Shown here piece by piece: positions 1-6,474 of a DNA stretch of 11,277 bases (its first letter is position 1; every line of letters starts with the position of its first letter). The stretch covers positions 1-11,277 of the forward strand of contig JAMCQI010000071.1 in NCBI GenBank assembly GCA_023381515.1, written 5' to 3'. Position numbers and translations under genes: made by a program. This DNA comes from Chloroflexota bacterium (GTDB lineage Bacteria; Chloroflexota; Anaerolineae; UBA4142). The notes under the pieces are model-generated. The model did not search any database. It worked only from the letters and a program-made list of their open reading frames with translations, and was not told where the DNA came from.

Positions 1-419
1 AATATACGCTCAACGCCGCCGGCGCGGTCGTCTTTTACCGCGGCGAGCAGGTCGAGTACCTTCTGCTCCTGTCCACTTTTTGGGGTTTCCCAAAAGGGCA
101 CGTCGAGGCGGGGGAGGACGAACGGTCGGCGGCGCTGCGCGAGATCCGGGAAGAGTCCGGGCTCGAGGTAACGCTTGTCGACGGATTCCGATACGTGGAG
201 CGCTACGTCTATCAACGCAAAGGCGCGCTCCGCCCCAAGCAGGCGATCTATTTCCTCGGCGAGACGCCGTCGCGCGACGCGCGTCTCTCGACGGAGCACA
301 CGAACATGGTGTGGCTGCCGTTCGATCTGGCGCTCGCGCGGCTCGAGTTCGACGGCCTGCGCGAAACCCTGCGCTCGGCGAACGCGTTCGTGGTCCACTT
401 GTATGCAAGTCCGAAGTAA
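1..419 (+). CDS. Nudix hydrolase, Ap4A-hydrolase-like (5' end outside window)
   Basis: Cleaves a nucleoside diphosphate linked to another moiety. The closest resemblance is to asymmetrical diadenosine-tetraphosphate hydrolases, cytosolic housekeeping enzymes that remove Ap4A or related dinucleotides. The frame is open from base 3 with 138 visible residues. A complete Nudix box (G-x5-E-x7-RE-I-x-EE-x-GL) occupies visible residues 32-54 (bases 96-164) and carries all metal-binding glutamates. It is preceded by WGFPKGHVE, close to the WxxPKGH of Ap4A hydrolases, and followed by KQAIYFLGE and a W-L-P segment, as in that subgroup. Only a few N-terminal residues seem to be missing, because the visible part begins at the usual A-G-A-V-V strand. 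A GC-rich hairpin lies 2 nt after the stop. The family call is firm; the exact substrate (Ap4A, or RNA 5' ends as in RppH) is inferred. Confidence 0.92.
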   Translation, partial: YTLNAAGAVVFYRGEQVEYLLLLSTFWGFPKGHVEAGEDERSAALREIREESGLEVTLVDGFRYVERYVYQRKGALRPKQAIYFLGETPSRDARLSTEHTNMVWLPFDLALARLEFDGLRETLRSANAFVVHLYASPK

Positions 420-421
420 AG

Positions 422-440
422 GCCGCGCGGCCCGCGCGGC
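422..440 (+). terminator. GC-rich 9-bp inverted repeat just after the Nudix gene
   Basis: Bases 422-430 (GCCGCGCGG) and 432-440 (CCGCGCGGC) are perfect reverse complements around one base. As RNA this folds as a 7-bp stem with a 5-nt loop. It begins 2 nt after the Nudix stop codon and has no T-run after it, so it would be a non-canonical terminator or 3'-end stabiliser. The location supports a 3'-end role; the function is inferred. Confidence 0.45.
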
Positions 441-484
441 GGCGTTGAGCGTATATTGTGGGCGCCGCAATAGCAAAGGGGAAC

Positions 485-1600
485 ATGCAGATTTTGGCGA
501 TTGACGTTGGGACCGGCACGCAAGATATCCTGCTCTTCGACACGGCGACCGAGGTCGAGAATTGCCTGCAGCTTATCATGCCATCACCCACGGTGCTGGT
601 GGCAAGGCAGATCCGCGAGGCCACGGCACGCGGCAAGGACATCCTGCTGACCGGCACCCTCATGGGCGGCGGCCCGTCCAACTGGGCAGCCGACGACCAC
701 CTGCGCGCCGGCCGGCGCGTCTTTGCGACTCCGAGCGCCGCCAAGAGCTTTAACGACGACCTGGTCGAGGTCGAACAGTCGGGAATCAAGGTGGTGAGCG
801 ACGATGAGGCGGACCGCCTCCGCGACGTGCGTCGCGTCGAAATGCGCGACGTCGATCTCGCCGCGCTGGGCCGCGCCTTTTCCGCATTCGGCGTCGACCT
901 CAAATTCGACGCGCTCGCGGTCGCCGTGTTCGATCACGGCAACGCGCCCCCCGGCTACAGCGACCGGCTATTCCGGTTCGAGTTCCTGGCCGAACGGCTC
1001 AAGGCGTTCAACAGCCCGGCCGCATTTGCGTTCATGCGGGAGGACATTCCGCCGCGACTCACCCGCATGACGGCGGTCGCGGACTCTGTGACCGCCAACC
1101 TGGACGGCGCGACTCCCCTATTGGTCATGGACACGGCGCCCGCGGCCGTGCTGGGAGCGCTGGAGGACGACCGCGTCCGCGCACGGCCGGACGCACTTGT
1201 CGCCAACGTCGGCAATTTTCACACGCTGGCGTTCCGTTTTCGTGGCGGCAAGATCACCGGCGTGTTCGAGCACCACACCGGCGAGCTAAGCCCCGAGCAG
1301 CTCGAGCGCTATCTGGAGCAATTGGCGGACGGGACGCTCACGCACCAAGCGGTGTTTAATTCCAAAGGGCACGGCGCGCTGATGTTCGACACGCAGCCGC
1401 AGGCGCTTGATTTTCTCGTCATCGTCGGCCCGCGGCGCGGGCTCCTGCTCCACTCGCGGCACCAGCCCTACTTTGCGACGCCGTACGGCGACATGATGCT
1501 GGCCGGCTGTTACGGCCTCGTTCGCGCCTACGCGGAACTAAACCCCGCCGCAGCGCCGGAGATCGAACGCGCGCTGGACGCGGCGCGAGAGACTGTGTGA
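485..1600 (+). CDS. DUF1786 protein (ASKHA-like fold, function unknown)
   Basis: A 371-residue protein matching the DUF1786 family, whose database name mentions pyruvate formate-lyase activation without experimental support that I know of. The N-terminus ILAIDVGTGTQDILLFD resembles the phosphate-1 loop of actin/hexokinase/Hsp70-type ATPases, and V-A-N-V-G-N-F-H (from about residue 238) resembles the second phosphate loop, so nucleotide binding is plausible. Other recognisable blocks are PSPT, the glycine-rich MGGGP at about residue 59, A-A-K-S-F-N-D-D, and a C-terminal VGPRRGLL with Y-G-D-M-M. A GTG at 458 would add nine residues. I chose ATG 485 because the family begins there and AAAGGGGA (475-482) sits just upstream. 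No radical-SAM cysteine motif is present, so an activase role of the classical type is not supported. A short heme-protein gene follows 81 nt downstream on the same strand. Confidence 0.82.
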   Translation: MQILAIDVGTGTQDILLFDTATEVENCLQLIMPSPTVLVARQIREATARGKDILLTGTLMGGGPSNWAADDHLRAGRRVFATPSAAKSFNDDLVEVEQSGIKVVSDDEADRLRDVRRVEMRDVDLAALGRAFSAFGVDLKFDALAVAVFDHGNAPPGYSDRLFRFEFLAERLKAFNSPAAFAFMREDIPPRLTRMTAVADSVTANLDGATPLLVMDTAPAAVLGALEDDRVRARPDALVANVGNFHTLAFRFRGGKITGVFEHHTGELSPEQLERYLEQLADGTLTHQAVFNSKGHGALMFDTQPQALDFLVIVGPRRGLLLHSRHQPYFATPYGDMMLAGCYGLVRAYAELNPAAAPEIERALDAARETV

Positions 1601-1622
1601 CGCGCCCGGCTGTACGCCGGCG

Positions 1623-1641
1623 GCGAGCGCGACGCGCTCGC
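1623..1641 (+). repeat. 9-bp inverted repeat between the DUF1786 and cytochrome b5-like genes
   Basis: GCGAGCGCG (1623-1631) and CGCGCTCGC (1633-1641) are perfect reverse complements around one base, starting 22 nt after the DUF1786 stop. The 9-1-9 geometry is the same as in the inverted repeat at 422-440, but the sequence differs. It could be a 3'-end hairpin or a processing site. No T-run follows. Confidence 0.4.
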
Positions 1642-1681
1642 GCCTCCGGCGTCTCGGCAGACCGGGCTCGCCCCGCCGCTC

Positions 1682-1924
1682 ATGGAACGCACATTCACCG
1701 AACGAGAGCTGCGCAAGTACGACGGCTCGCGCAAGAATCCCGTCTACATCGCTTACGCGGGAATCGTGTACGACGTATCCTCGAGTCCGCATTGGCGCGA
1801 CGGCGACCACCGCAATCTCCATTTCGCCGGGCAGGACCTCACGCACGAGCTGCCGGACGCGCCGCACGGCGACCGGGTGTTTGCCAAATTTCCGATCGTG
1901 GGCCGGCTGATATCCGACGAATGA
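1682..1924 (+). CDS. Short cytochrome b5-like heme-binding protein
   Basis: An 80-residue, single-domain member of the cytochrome b5-like heme/steroid-binding superfamily, probably a small soluble heme or ligand-binding protein. The order of blocks fits the short prokaryotic type: F-T-x-x-E-L-x-K-Y-x-G at residues 5-15, P-V-Y-I-A-Y-A-G-I-V-Y-D-V at 20-32, S-P-x-W at 35-38, a histidine-rich stretch (H37, H43, H47), A-G-Q-D-L-T at 49-54, A-P-H-G at 60-63 and F-P-I-V-G at 70-74. H62 lies 13 residues after A49, the same spacing as the second axial histidine in classical b5. The first ligand cannot be chosen among H37, H43 and H47, and HPGG is absent. There is no signal peptide or membrane segment. 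No clear Shine-Dalgarno precedes ATG 1682, so it may depend on the upstream message. The redox partner is unknown. Confidence 0.85.
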   Translation: MERTFTERELRKYDGSRKNPVYIAYAGIVYDVSSSPHWRDGDHRNLHFAGQDLTHELPDAPHGDRVFAKFPIVGRLISDE

Positions 1925-2014
1925 CGCTCGGAGCTGGAATCCGAGAAGGCGCCGACCCCGCGTGTGCCTTGAATCCCCTGCCGTCATTCGATCCGCGTTC
2001 GTCCTGGAGGTAGC

Positions 2015-2731
2015 GTGACTGGAACCATCATCAACATCGTCGCCGTGATCCTGGGAGGCACTCTGGGAACGGCCCTGGGCGCGCGCCTGCCGGAAAAGGT
2101 GCGTGAGACGGTGATGCACGGTCTCGGCTTGCTGGTATTCGTCATCGGGCTGCAGATGGCGCTCACGACGCATAACATCCTCATCGTCATGGCCAGCATC
2201 CTGGTCGGCGGGATCGTCGGCGAGTTGGTGGGAATCCAGGCCGGGCTAGACGCACTCGGGACGCGATTGGAGCAGCGGTTCGCGCGCGGCGGCGAAGCCG
2301 GCAGATTCACCCGCGGCTTTGTGACCGCCAGCCTGGTCTTTTGCATCGGCCCCCTCTCGATCCTCGGTTCGATCCAGGACGGACTGATCGGCGATTTCAA
2401 CCTGCTCACGATCAAGTCAGTGCTCGACGGGTTCGCCGGCCTCGCCTTTGCTTCGACGCTCGGAGTCGGCGTCGCGTTCGCCTCGCTCAGCGTTCTGGTC
2501 TACCAGGGGGGCATCAGTCTGGCCGCCATGTGGCTGGGTGCCGCATTGGGCGCGGTGACCCGCGAAACTCCGTGGGTGATCGAAATGTCCGCGACCGGCG
2601 GAGTGCTCATCATGGGCATCTCGCTCCTGCTGCTAGACTTGAAGCAGGTGCGCATCGCCAATCTACTGCCGGCCGTCGTCATCGCGCCGCTTATCGTCGT
2701 CGCGCTCGCCGCGTTCGGCATAAGAATATGA
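2015..2731 (+). CDS. DUF554 family membrane protein (YdfK/YqgA-like)
   Basis: A 238-residue polytopic inner-membrane protein of the DUF554 family, which is widespread and has no established biochemical function; a transport role is often presumed. The start is GTG 2015, fixed by a strong GGAGGT at 2006-2011. Hydrophobic segments lie near residues 2-22, 35-50, 55-73, 101-120, 133-160, 163-181, 194-208 and 215-235. Family landmarks visible are the N-terminal G-G-T-L-G-T, the segment V-G-G-I-V-G-E-L-V-G-I around 64-74, and F-C-I-G-P-L-S-I-L-G-S-I-Q-D-G-L at about 108-123, the most conserved block of the family. The length is typical and the gene looks intact. It lies 90 nt after the cytochrome b5-like gene, so co-transcription is possible but not shown. 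Confidence 0.9.
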   Translation: MTGTIINIVAVILGGTLGTALGARLPEKVRETVMHGLGLLVFVIGLQMALTTHNILIVMASILVGGIVGELVGIQAGLDALGTRLEQRFARGGEAGRFTRGFVTASLVFCIGPLSILGSIQDGLIGDFNLLTIKSVLDGFAGLAFASTLGVGVAFASLSVLVYQGGISLAAMWLGAALGAVTRETPWVIEMSATGGVLIMGISLLLLDLKQVRIANLLPAVVIAPLIVVALAAFGIRI

Positions 2732-2805
2732 GATCGGCCGCCGAGCCGCGAGCCCGCCGCAGCGCAAGATGTCACATCGACGTGCCGGCGGGTGTTTATA
2801 GAGTG

Positions 2806-2815
2806 AAAGCGCTTT
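2806..2815. promoter_or_regulatory. Candidate palindromic operator upstream of the sigma factor gene
   Basis: AAAGCGCTTT is a perfect 10-bp palindrome in the 131-nt spacer before the sigma factor gene, 47 nt upstream of its GTG. With flanks it reads TGAAAGCGCTTTGC, matching 12 of 14 positions of the symmetric form TGAAAGCGCTTTCA, which resembles LacI/GalR-family operators (cre-type). No convincing sigma-70 promoter was found beside it. A 10-bp palindrome can occur by chance, so this is only a candidate. Confidence 0.3.
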
Positions 2816-2862
2816 GCCAAGAGCGGCGACGCTGCCGTGCAAGGGAGACGTAAATCATCGTC

Positions 2863-3423
2863 GTGACCGATAACAAGGCGCGTGTCCCGGCCGCCAAACC
2901 GCGGTCGGATGAAACGTGGGCCAGAGGCAACCCGACGGAATTCGACGTACTCTTTCTCGAGCACTGGCAGCCCATCTACCGAGCTCTCGTCCGGCTGTTG
3001 GGTGACCGCGCCGAGGCCGAAGACGTCGCCCTAGACGCATTCTGGCGCCTGTACTGCCATCCGCCGTCGCGGTCGATCAATCTGGGCGGCTGGCTCTACC
3101 GGGTGGCGACGAATCTGGGGCTGAATGCGCTGCGCGCCCGCAAGCGCCGCGAACGGCACGAAATGCGCGCAGGGCGCTGGCAAGCCGAAGGGAATTCGGC
3201 CGATGGCCTCGAAGTCGCCGCCGCCGAGGAAGAGCGGCAGCGCGTGCGGCAGGTCCTGGCGACCATGGATACCCACCAGGCCGAACTGCTTCTGCTGCGC
3301 CATTCCGGAATGGCGTACAAGGAGCTCGCCAGCGCTGTCGGCGTGTCGGTCAGCTCCGTCGGAACGCTGCTCGGACGGGCCGAACGCGAGTTTGAAAAGC
3401 GGTATCGCGAGAAGGGAGAGTAA
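2863..3423 (+). CDS. ECF-type RNA polymerase sigma factor
   Basis: A 186-residue extracytoplasmic-function (sigma-70 group 4) factor. Region 2 spans about residues 26-95, with F-D-V-L-F-x-x-H-W-x-x-I-Y, the A-E-D-V-A-L-D-A-F-W-R-L-Y block and G-W-L-Y-R-V-A-T-N, which bind core polymerase and the -10 element. Region 4 spans about 126-182, with a helix-turn-helix around A-Y-K-E-L-A-S-A-V-G-V-S-V-S-S-V-G-T for the -35 element. The linker is short and there is no extra C-terminal domain. GTG 2863 is the first usable start after the in-frame stop at 2851. The nearest Shine-Dalgarno, GGGAG at 2843-2847, is 15 nt away, so initiation may be weak. The anti-sigma gene starts 2 nt after the stop, the usual regulator arrangement. 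Which stress it answers cannot be read from the sequence. Confidence 0.95.
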   Translation: MTDNKARVPAAKPRSDETWARGNPTEFDVLFLEHWQPIYRALVRLLGDRAEAEDVALDAFWRLYCHPPSRSINLGGWLYRVATNLGLNALRARKRRERHEMRAGRWQAEGNSADGLEVAAAEEERQRVRQVLATMDTHQAELLLLRHSGMAYKELASAVGVSVSSVGTLLGRAEREFEKRYREKGE

Positions 3424-3425
3424 CG

Positions 3426-4589
3426 ATGCACCTCAGCGATGGAGAACTGCGATCCGCACTTGACCAGTCTTCGGAAACCGCGGCGAACGACCACCTCGCG
3501 GCCTGCGCCGACTGCCGCCGCCGGGCGGACGAAATAGCACAGCGGGCGCAGCGCGTCGACGGACTCCTCGCCGTGCTCGAGCCGGCGCGGTCGCCTGCGC
3601 TGGGCCCTCAAGCAGCTCTGGCTCGATTCAAGTCACAACGTTTGAATGCAGGAAAGGAGAACGGTATGGTCGCAAGAATATTCCGCCGCTATCGCGCGGC
3701 CTGGGCGGCCGCCCTCGCGGTCCTGGTGCTCGCAGCCTCGATGGCATTCCCGCCGGTTCGCGCGTGGGCGGAAGGAGTGCTGGCTCAATTTCGGGTTTCC
3801 AAGATCCAGATCGTCAATGTCAGCTCGTCACACCTGGGAGACCTCGGGGCCGGCACCAAACTGACCCAGCAGATCAGCAAGATGCTCTCGGACTCGATCA
3901 CCTATACACAAAAGCCGAGCGCGCCGGTGCTCGTGGCAAGCGCGGCCGAGGCGAGCCAAAAGGTCGGCTTCCCGGTACGGCTGCCCAGCAGCCGCACTGA
4001 TACTCCGCAGTTGCGCGTCCAGTCGGGCGGAGCCTTTCAGTTGATCGTCAATCGGGACCGCACCCAATCGCTTTTGGACCAGGCGGGCGCCAGCGATCTT
4101 CAGCTTCCCGCGTCGATCGACGGCGCCGTCATCAAAGTCACGATACCGGCCGGCGTTGCCGCCGGCTACGGCGACTGCCCCGCCCCCCAAGAGCTCGACT
4201 CGGGCGCGAGTGGTTCGTCTGCGCGTCTCACGGTCAACTGCATCTACTTGACCGAGATCCCCAGTCCAACCGTCGACGCGCCCCCCAGCCTGGACGTCCA
4301 GCAGCTCGCGGAACTCGGGCTGCAGTTCAGCGGCATGAGTAAGGCGCAAGCGGAGGCATACGCGAAAACCGTCGATTGGACGTCGACGCTCGTGATCCCG
4401 ATTCCGACCAACGCGGCGCAATATAAGCCGGTCACCGTGGATGGGTCGAGCGGCTATCTCATTCAGCGTCCGCAGGACGACGCGCCGCAGTATACGATCA
4501 TCTGGGTCAAGGATGGCGTCATCTATGACGTCGCCGGGACCGGACCGGACACGACCGCAGCATTCAACATTGCAAACTCGCTCAACTAG
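3426..4589 (+). CDS. Membrane anti-sigma factor with zinc finger and DUF4367-like C-terminal domain
   Basis: A 387-residue single-pass membrane protein expected to hold the upstream sigma factor inactive. The N-terminal cytoplasmic part carries a ZAS motif H23-x3-C27-x2-C30. One membrane helix spans about residues 91-108, followed by P-P-V-R-A-W-A-E-G-V-L and a large extracytoplasmic region of about 275 residues. The last 45 residues (from about 343; Y-T-I-I-W-V-K-D-G-V-I-Y-D-V-A-G-T then I-A-N-S-L) resemble DUF4367, a likely sensor domain. C4-type extracytoplasmic cysteines are few (about residues 248 and 271) and could form a disulfide. ATG 3426 has GGGAG at 3414-3418 inside the sigma gene, which supports translational coupling. 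A second strong ribosome site precedes Met81. Release by proteolysis or by conformational signalling are both possible. Confidence 0.9.
   Translation: MHLSDGELRSALDQSSETAANDHLAACADCRRRADEIAQRAQRVDGLLAVLEPARSPALGPQAALARFKSQRLNAGKENGMVARIFRRYRAAWAAALAVLVLAASMAFPPVRAWAEGVLAQFRVSKIQIVNVSSSHLGDLGAGTKLTQQISKMLSDSITYTQKPSAPVLVASAAEASQKVGFPVRLPSSRTDTPQLRVQSGGAFQLIVNRDRTQSLLDQAGASDLQLPASIDGAVIKVTIPAGVAAGYGDCPAPQELDSGASGSSARLTVNCIYLTEIPSPTVDAPPSLDVQQLAELGLQFSGMSKAQAEAYAKTVDWTSTLVIPIPTNAAQYKPVTVDGSSGYLIQRPQDDAPQYTIIWVKDGVIYDVAGTGPDTTAAFNIANSLN
3653..3668 (+). promoter_or_regulatory. Strong internal ribosome binding site and ATG inside the anti-sigma gene
   Basis: AAAGGAGA at 3653-3660 is followed by an in-frame ATG at 3666, 6 nt after AGGAG. 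This match to the anti-16S sequence is better than the one at the annotated start. A product starting here (Met81) would have 307 residues, keeping the membrane helix and external domain but lacking the zinc/sigma-binding domain. The site is seen directly; its use is inferred. Confidence 0.5.
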
Positions 4590-4607
4590 TCGAATTGCCG
4601 ACTCGAA

Positions 4608-4646
4608 CGGTGCGATAGCCGTGTTCGTCTTGCGGCTATCGCACCG
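4608..4646. terminator. Perfect 14-bp hairpin between anti-sigma and ABC transporter genes
   Basis: CGGTGCGATAGCCG (4608-4621) and CGGCTATCGCACCG (4633-4646) are exact reverse complements with an 11-nt loop (4622-4632). The hairpin starts 18 nt after the anti-sigma stop and ends 23 nt before the ABC ATPase start. No T-run follows, so it is not a canonical intrinsic terminator. It could partly terminate or process the message, or protect the 3' end of the sigma/anti-sigma transcript, letting the two gene pairs be expressed at different levels. Confidence 0.65.
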
Positions 4647-4669
4647 CTGCGCATACCCGCCTGACTCTT

Positions 4670-5584
4670 ATGCCATCCGCCATTGAAACTGAAAATCTCC
4701 GCAAAGTGTTCGACGAAAACGTCGCCGTGAAGGGACTCACGCTGCAAGTTGAGCAGGGCGAAGTATTCGGATTTCTCGGCCCCAACGGCGCCGGCAAGAC
4801 CACGTCGATCAAGATGCTCCTCGGCCTCGTCAAGCCGACTTGCGGCAGTGCGCGGCTCCTCGGCGCGCCCCTCGGCGACCGCGCGACCCGCGCCCGGCTC
4901 GGGTTTCTGCCCGAGCATTTCCGTTTTCACGATTGGCTCTCTGCCGACGAATTCCTGACCCTGCACGGCCGGCTCTACGGCATGGATCCGGCCCGGCTGC
5001 GCCGGCGCATCGACGAGCTGCTGGACCTCGTCGCGCTTACGCCGTTTCGCGCCAAACAGCTCCGGACGTACTCCAAGGGAATGCTGCAGCGAATCGGCCT
5101 GGCGCAGGCGCTCCTGAACGAGCCCGCGCTGGTCTTTCTCGACGAGCCGACGTCGGGGCTCGACCCGGTGGGACGCCGGCTTGTCCGGGACATTATCGCC
5201 GATTCCCGGCGCCGCGGCACGACCGTCTTTCTCAACTCGCACCTGTTGAGCGAGGTGGAGATCACGTGCGACCGGGTCGCATTCATCAAGCAGGGGGAAG
5301 TACTGCGCGTGAGCGCGCTCAAGACACTCGTGAATGGCGCAACCAGCGTAACGGTACGGGCGGCCGGCCTCACGCCGCAGACGCTGCACGGGCTCGGACA
5401 GTGGGGGAAAGAAATTCGAGCGGACGGCAACCAGGTGACCTTCACCATCACCGACGAGAGCGCGCTGCCGGCCATTAACCGCTACCTCGTCGGGCAGGAG
5501 GTACAGGTGTACGCGCTCACGCCGCAGCACCTTTCGCTCGAAGACCTGTTCATCCAGATCGTGGGCACGGACGGAGGATTGTAG
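4670..5584 (+). CDS. ABC transporter ATP-binding protein (ABC-2 exporter, NosF/CcmA-like type)
   Basis: A 304-residue cytoplasmic ATPase that powers the permease encoded next to it. The Walker A G-P-N-G-A-G-K-T is at 37-44, the Q-loop region L-G-F-L-P-E near 77-82 (Glu in place of Gln, as in many ABC-2 ATPases), the signature Y-S-K-G-M at 134-138 (the relaxed form of LSGGQ in this subgroup), Walker B L-V-F-L-D-E at 154-159, D-loop S-G-L-D at 162-165 and the H-loop histidine at 191. The C-terminal 90 residues form the accessory domain usual in this family. All catalytic residues are present. No good Shine-Dalgarno precedes ATG 4670, so translation may be weak or from a processed message. The substrate is unknown. 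Position behind a sigma/anti-sigma pair suggests stress-linked export, perhaps a lipid, peptide or antibiotic. Confidence 0.94.
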   Translation: MPSAIETENLRKVFDENVAVKGLTLQVEQGEVFGFLGPNGAGKTTSIKMLLGLVKPTCGSARLLGAPLGDRATRARLGFLPEHFRFHDWLSADEFLTLHGRLYGMDPARLRRRIDELLDLVALTPFRAKQLRTYSKGMLQRIGLAQALLNEPALVFLDEPTSGLDPVGRRLVRDIIADSRRRGTTVFLNSHLLSEVEITCDRVAFIKQGEVLRVSALKTLVNGATSVTVRAAGLTPQTLHGLGQWGKEIRADGNQVTFTITDESALPAINRYLVGQEVQVYALTPQHLSLEDLFIQIVGTDGGL

Positions 5585-6438
5585 TGGCCGCCTTTATTAT
5601 CGCGCGACTCACCTTCCTCGAAGCTGTCCGCCGGCGGATCCTGCTTTCCGCGTTCTTACTGGGAATCGCGTTCCTGGTCTTGTACAGCATTGGGTTCTAC
5701 ACGATGCGCAACGAGGTAACGCCGGTCAATGCCGGTTCCGAGACGATTGCGGCCGTCTTCCGTGGTGGATTGGACAACTTTTTGACGTTGGCTGGCCTTT
5801 ACGCGGTGAACTTTTTGGCGATCGCCATGGGGGCGCTCGTCTCCGCCGACACGCTCGCCGGCGAAATCAGCTCGGGGACGATTCAAGCCCTCGTGACCAA
5901 GCCGGTCCGTCGGGCGGAGATCGTCGTGGGCAAGTGGTTGGGGTTCGCCGGCCTGCTCGCGCTCTACCTGGTACTGATGGCCGGCGGTGTGATGGCTGTG
6001 GCGTTCGTCCTGGACGGCTACCTCGCGCCGAACGTCGCGCATGGGATCGCCTTGATCTATCTGGAGACGCTGTTGGTAATGACGGTGACGCTCGCCTGCA
6101 GCAGCACGCTCCCCACACTTGCGACCGGCGGGGTGGTCTTTGGGCTGTACGGGGTCGCATTCATTGGAGGATGGGTCGAGCAGTTCGGGGCTATCCTGCA
6201 GAATCAGGCGGCGGTGAATATCGGGATCGTCTCCAGCCTCATCATTCCAAGTGAAGCGCTGTGGCGGCGCGCGTCCTACGAAATGACGCCGGCGATCGGC
6301 CAGGTCCTGGGCATGTCCTTCAGCGGGCCGATGACGACGGTATCCGTCCCCAGCGAGTTGATGATCGAGTACGCCGTGGTCTACCTCGTCGTCGCACTCG
6401 CGCTCGGAGTACGTGCCTTCGCGACCCGCGACCTCTAA
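5584..6438 (+). CDS. ABC-2 type transporter permease (NosY-like)
   Basis: A 284-residue inner-membrane subunit that forms the exporter channel with the upstream ATPase. It has about six membrane segments (roughly residues 19-38, 62-86, 118-141, 153-175, 177-195 and 258-276). The conserved block A-D-T-L-A-G-E-I-S-S-G-T with T-K-P-V-R-R after the second segment is typical of the NosY/ABC-2 group and includes the cytoplasmic coupling region. A long external or amphipathic stretch lies between segments five and six. GTG 5584 overlaps the ATPase stop by one base (TAGTG), with GGAGG at 5573-5577, so the two are translationally coupled. No nos genes for nitrous-oxide reduction are present, so a role in copper-centre assembly is not supported. 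The substrate is unknown. Confidence 0.92.
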   Translation: MAAFIIARLTFLEAVRRRILLSAFLLGIAFLVLYSIGFYTMRNEVTPVNAGSETIAAVFRGGLDNFLTLAGLYAVNFLAIAMGALVSADTLAGEISSGTIQALVTKPVRRAEIVVGKWLGFAGLLALYLVLMAGGVMAVAFVLDGYLAPNVAHGIALIYLETLLVMTVTLACSSTLPTLATGGVVFGLYGVAFIGGWVEQFGAILQNQAAVNIGIVSSLIIPSEALWRRASYEMTPAIGQVLGMSFSGPMTTVSVPSELMIEYAVVYLVVALALGVRAFATRDL

Positions 6439-6440
6439 GC

Positions 6441-6456
6441 CGGCGGGCTGCCGCCG
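6441..6456. terminator. Short GC hairpin between convergent genes
   Basis: CGGCGG (6441-6446) and CCGCCG (6451-6456) pair across a 4-nt loop, in the 36-nt gap between the permease stop and the PrsW-like gene stop. Position between convergent genes suggests a bidirectional terminator. The stem is short and no T-run is seen, so confidence is low. Confidence 0.3.
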
Positions 6457-6474
6457 CGGGCATCGCGCGGCGCG

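Noticed and set aside
452..457. TATATT as a -10 box for the DUF1786 gene
   Set aside because: No acceptable -35 box lies 15-19 nt upstream, where the sequence is the GC-rich hairpin region.
10..903. 297-codon minus-strand reading frame
   Set aside because: It is antisense to the Nudix box and the DUF1786 N-terminus, both clear families. The product is rich in Arg, Ser and Ala, as expected from GC-rich antisense frames.
1597..2013. 138-codon plus-strand reading frame
   Set aside because: Out of frame with the cytochrome b5-like gene, which has clear family motifs. The product is Arg- and Ala-rich with no recognisable domain.
1538..2173. 211-codon minus-strand reading frame
   Set aside because: Runs antisense across three recognisable plus-strand genes, has no family resemblance and is very rich in Arg and His.
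4586..5530. 314-codon minus-strand reading frame
   Set aside because: Antisense to the ABC ATPase, whose Walker and signature motifs are intact. This is a typical GC-rich shadow frame.
4670..6438. Nitrous-oxide reductase accessory transporter (NosFY)
   Set aside because: The proteins resemble this subgroup, but no nosZ, nosD or nosL lies in the window, and the subgroup is broad.
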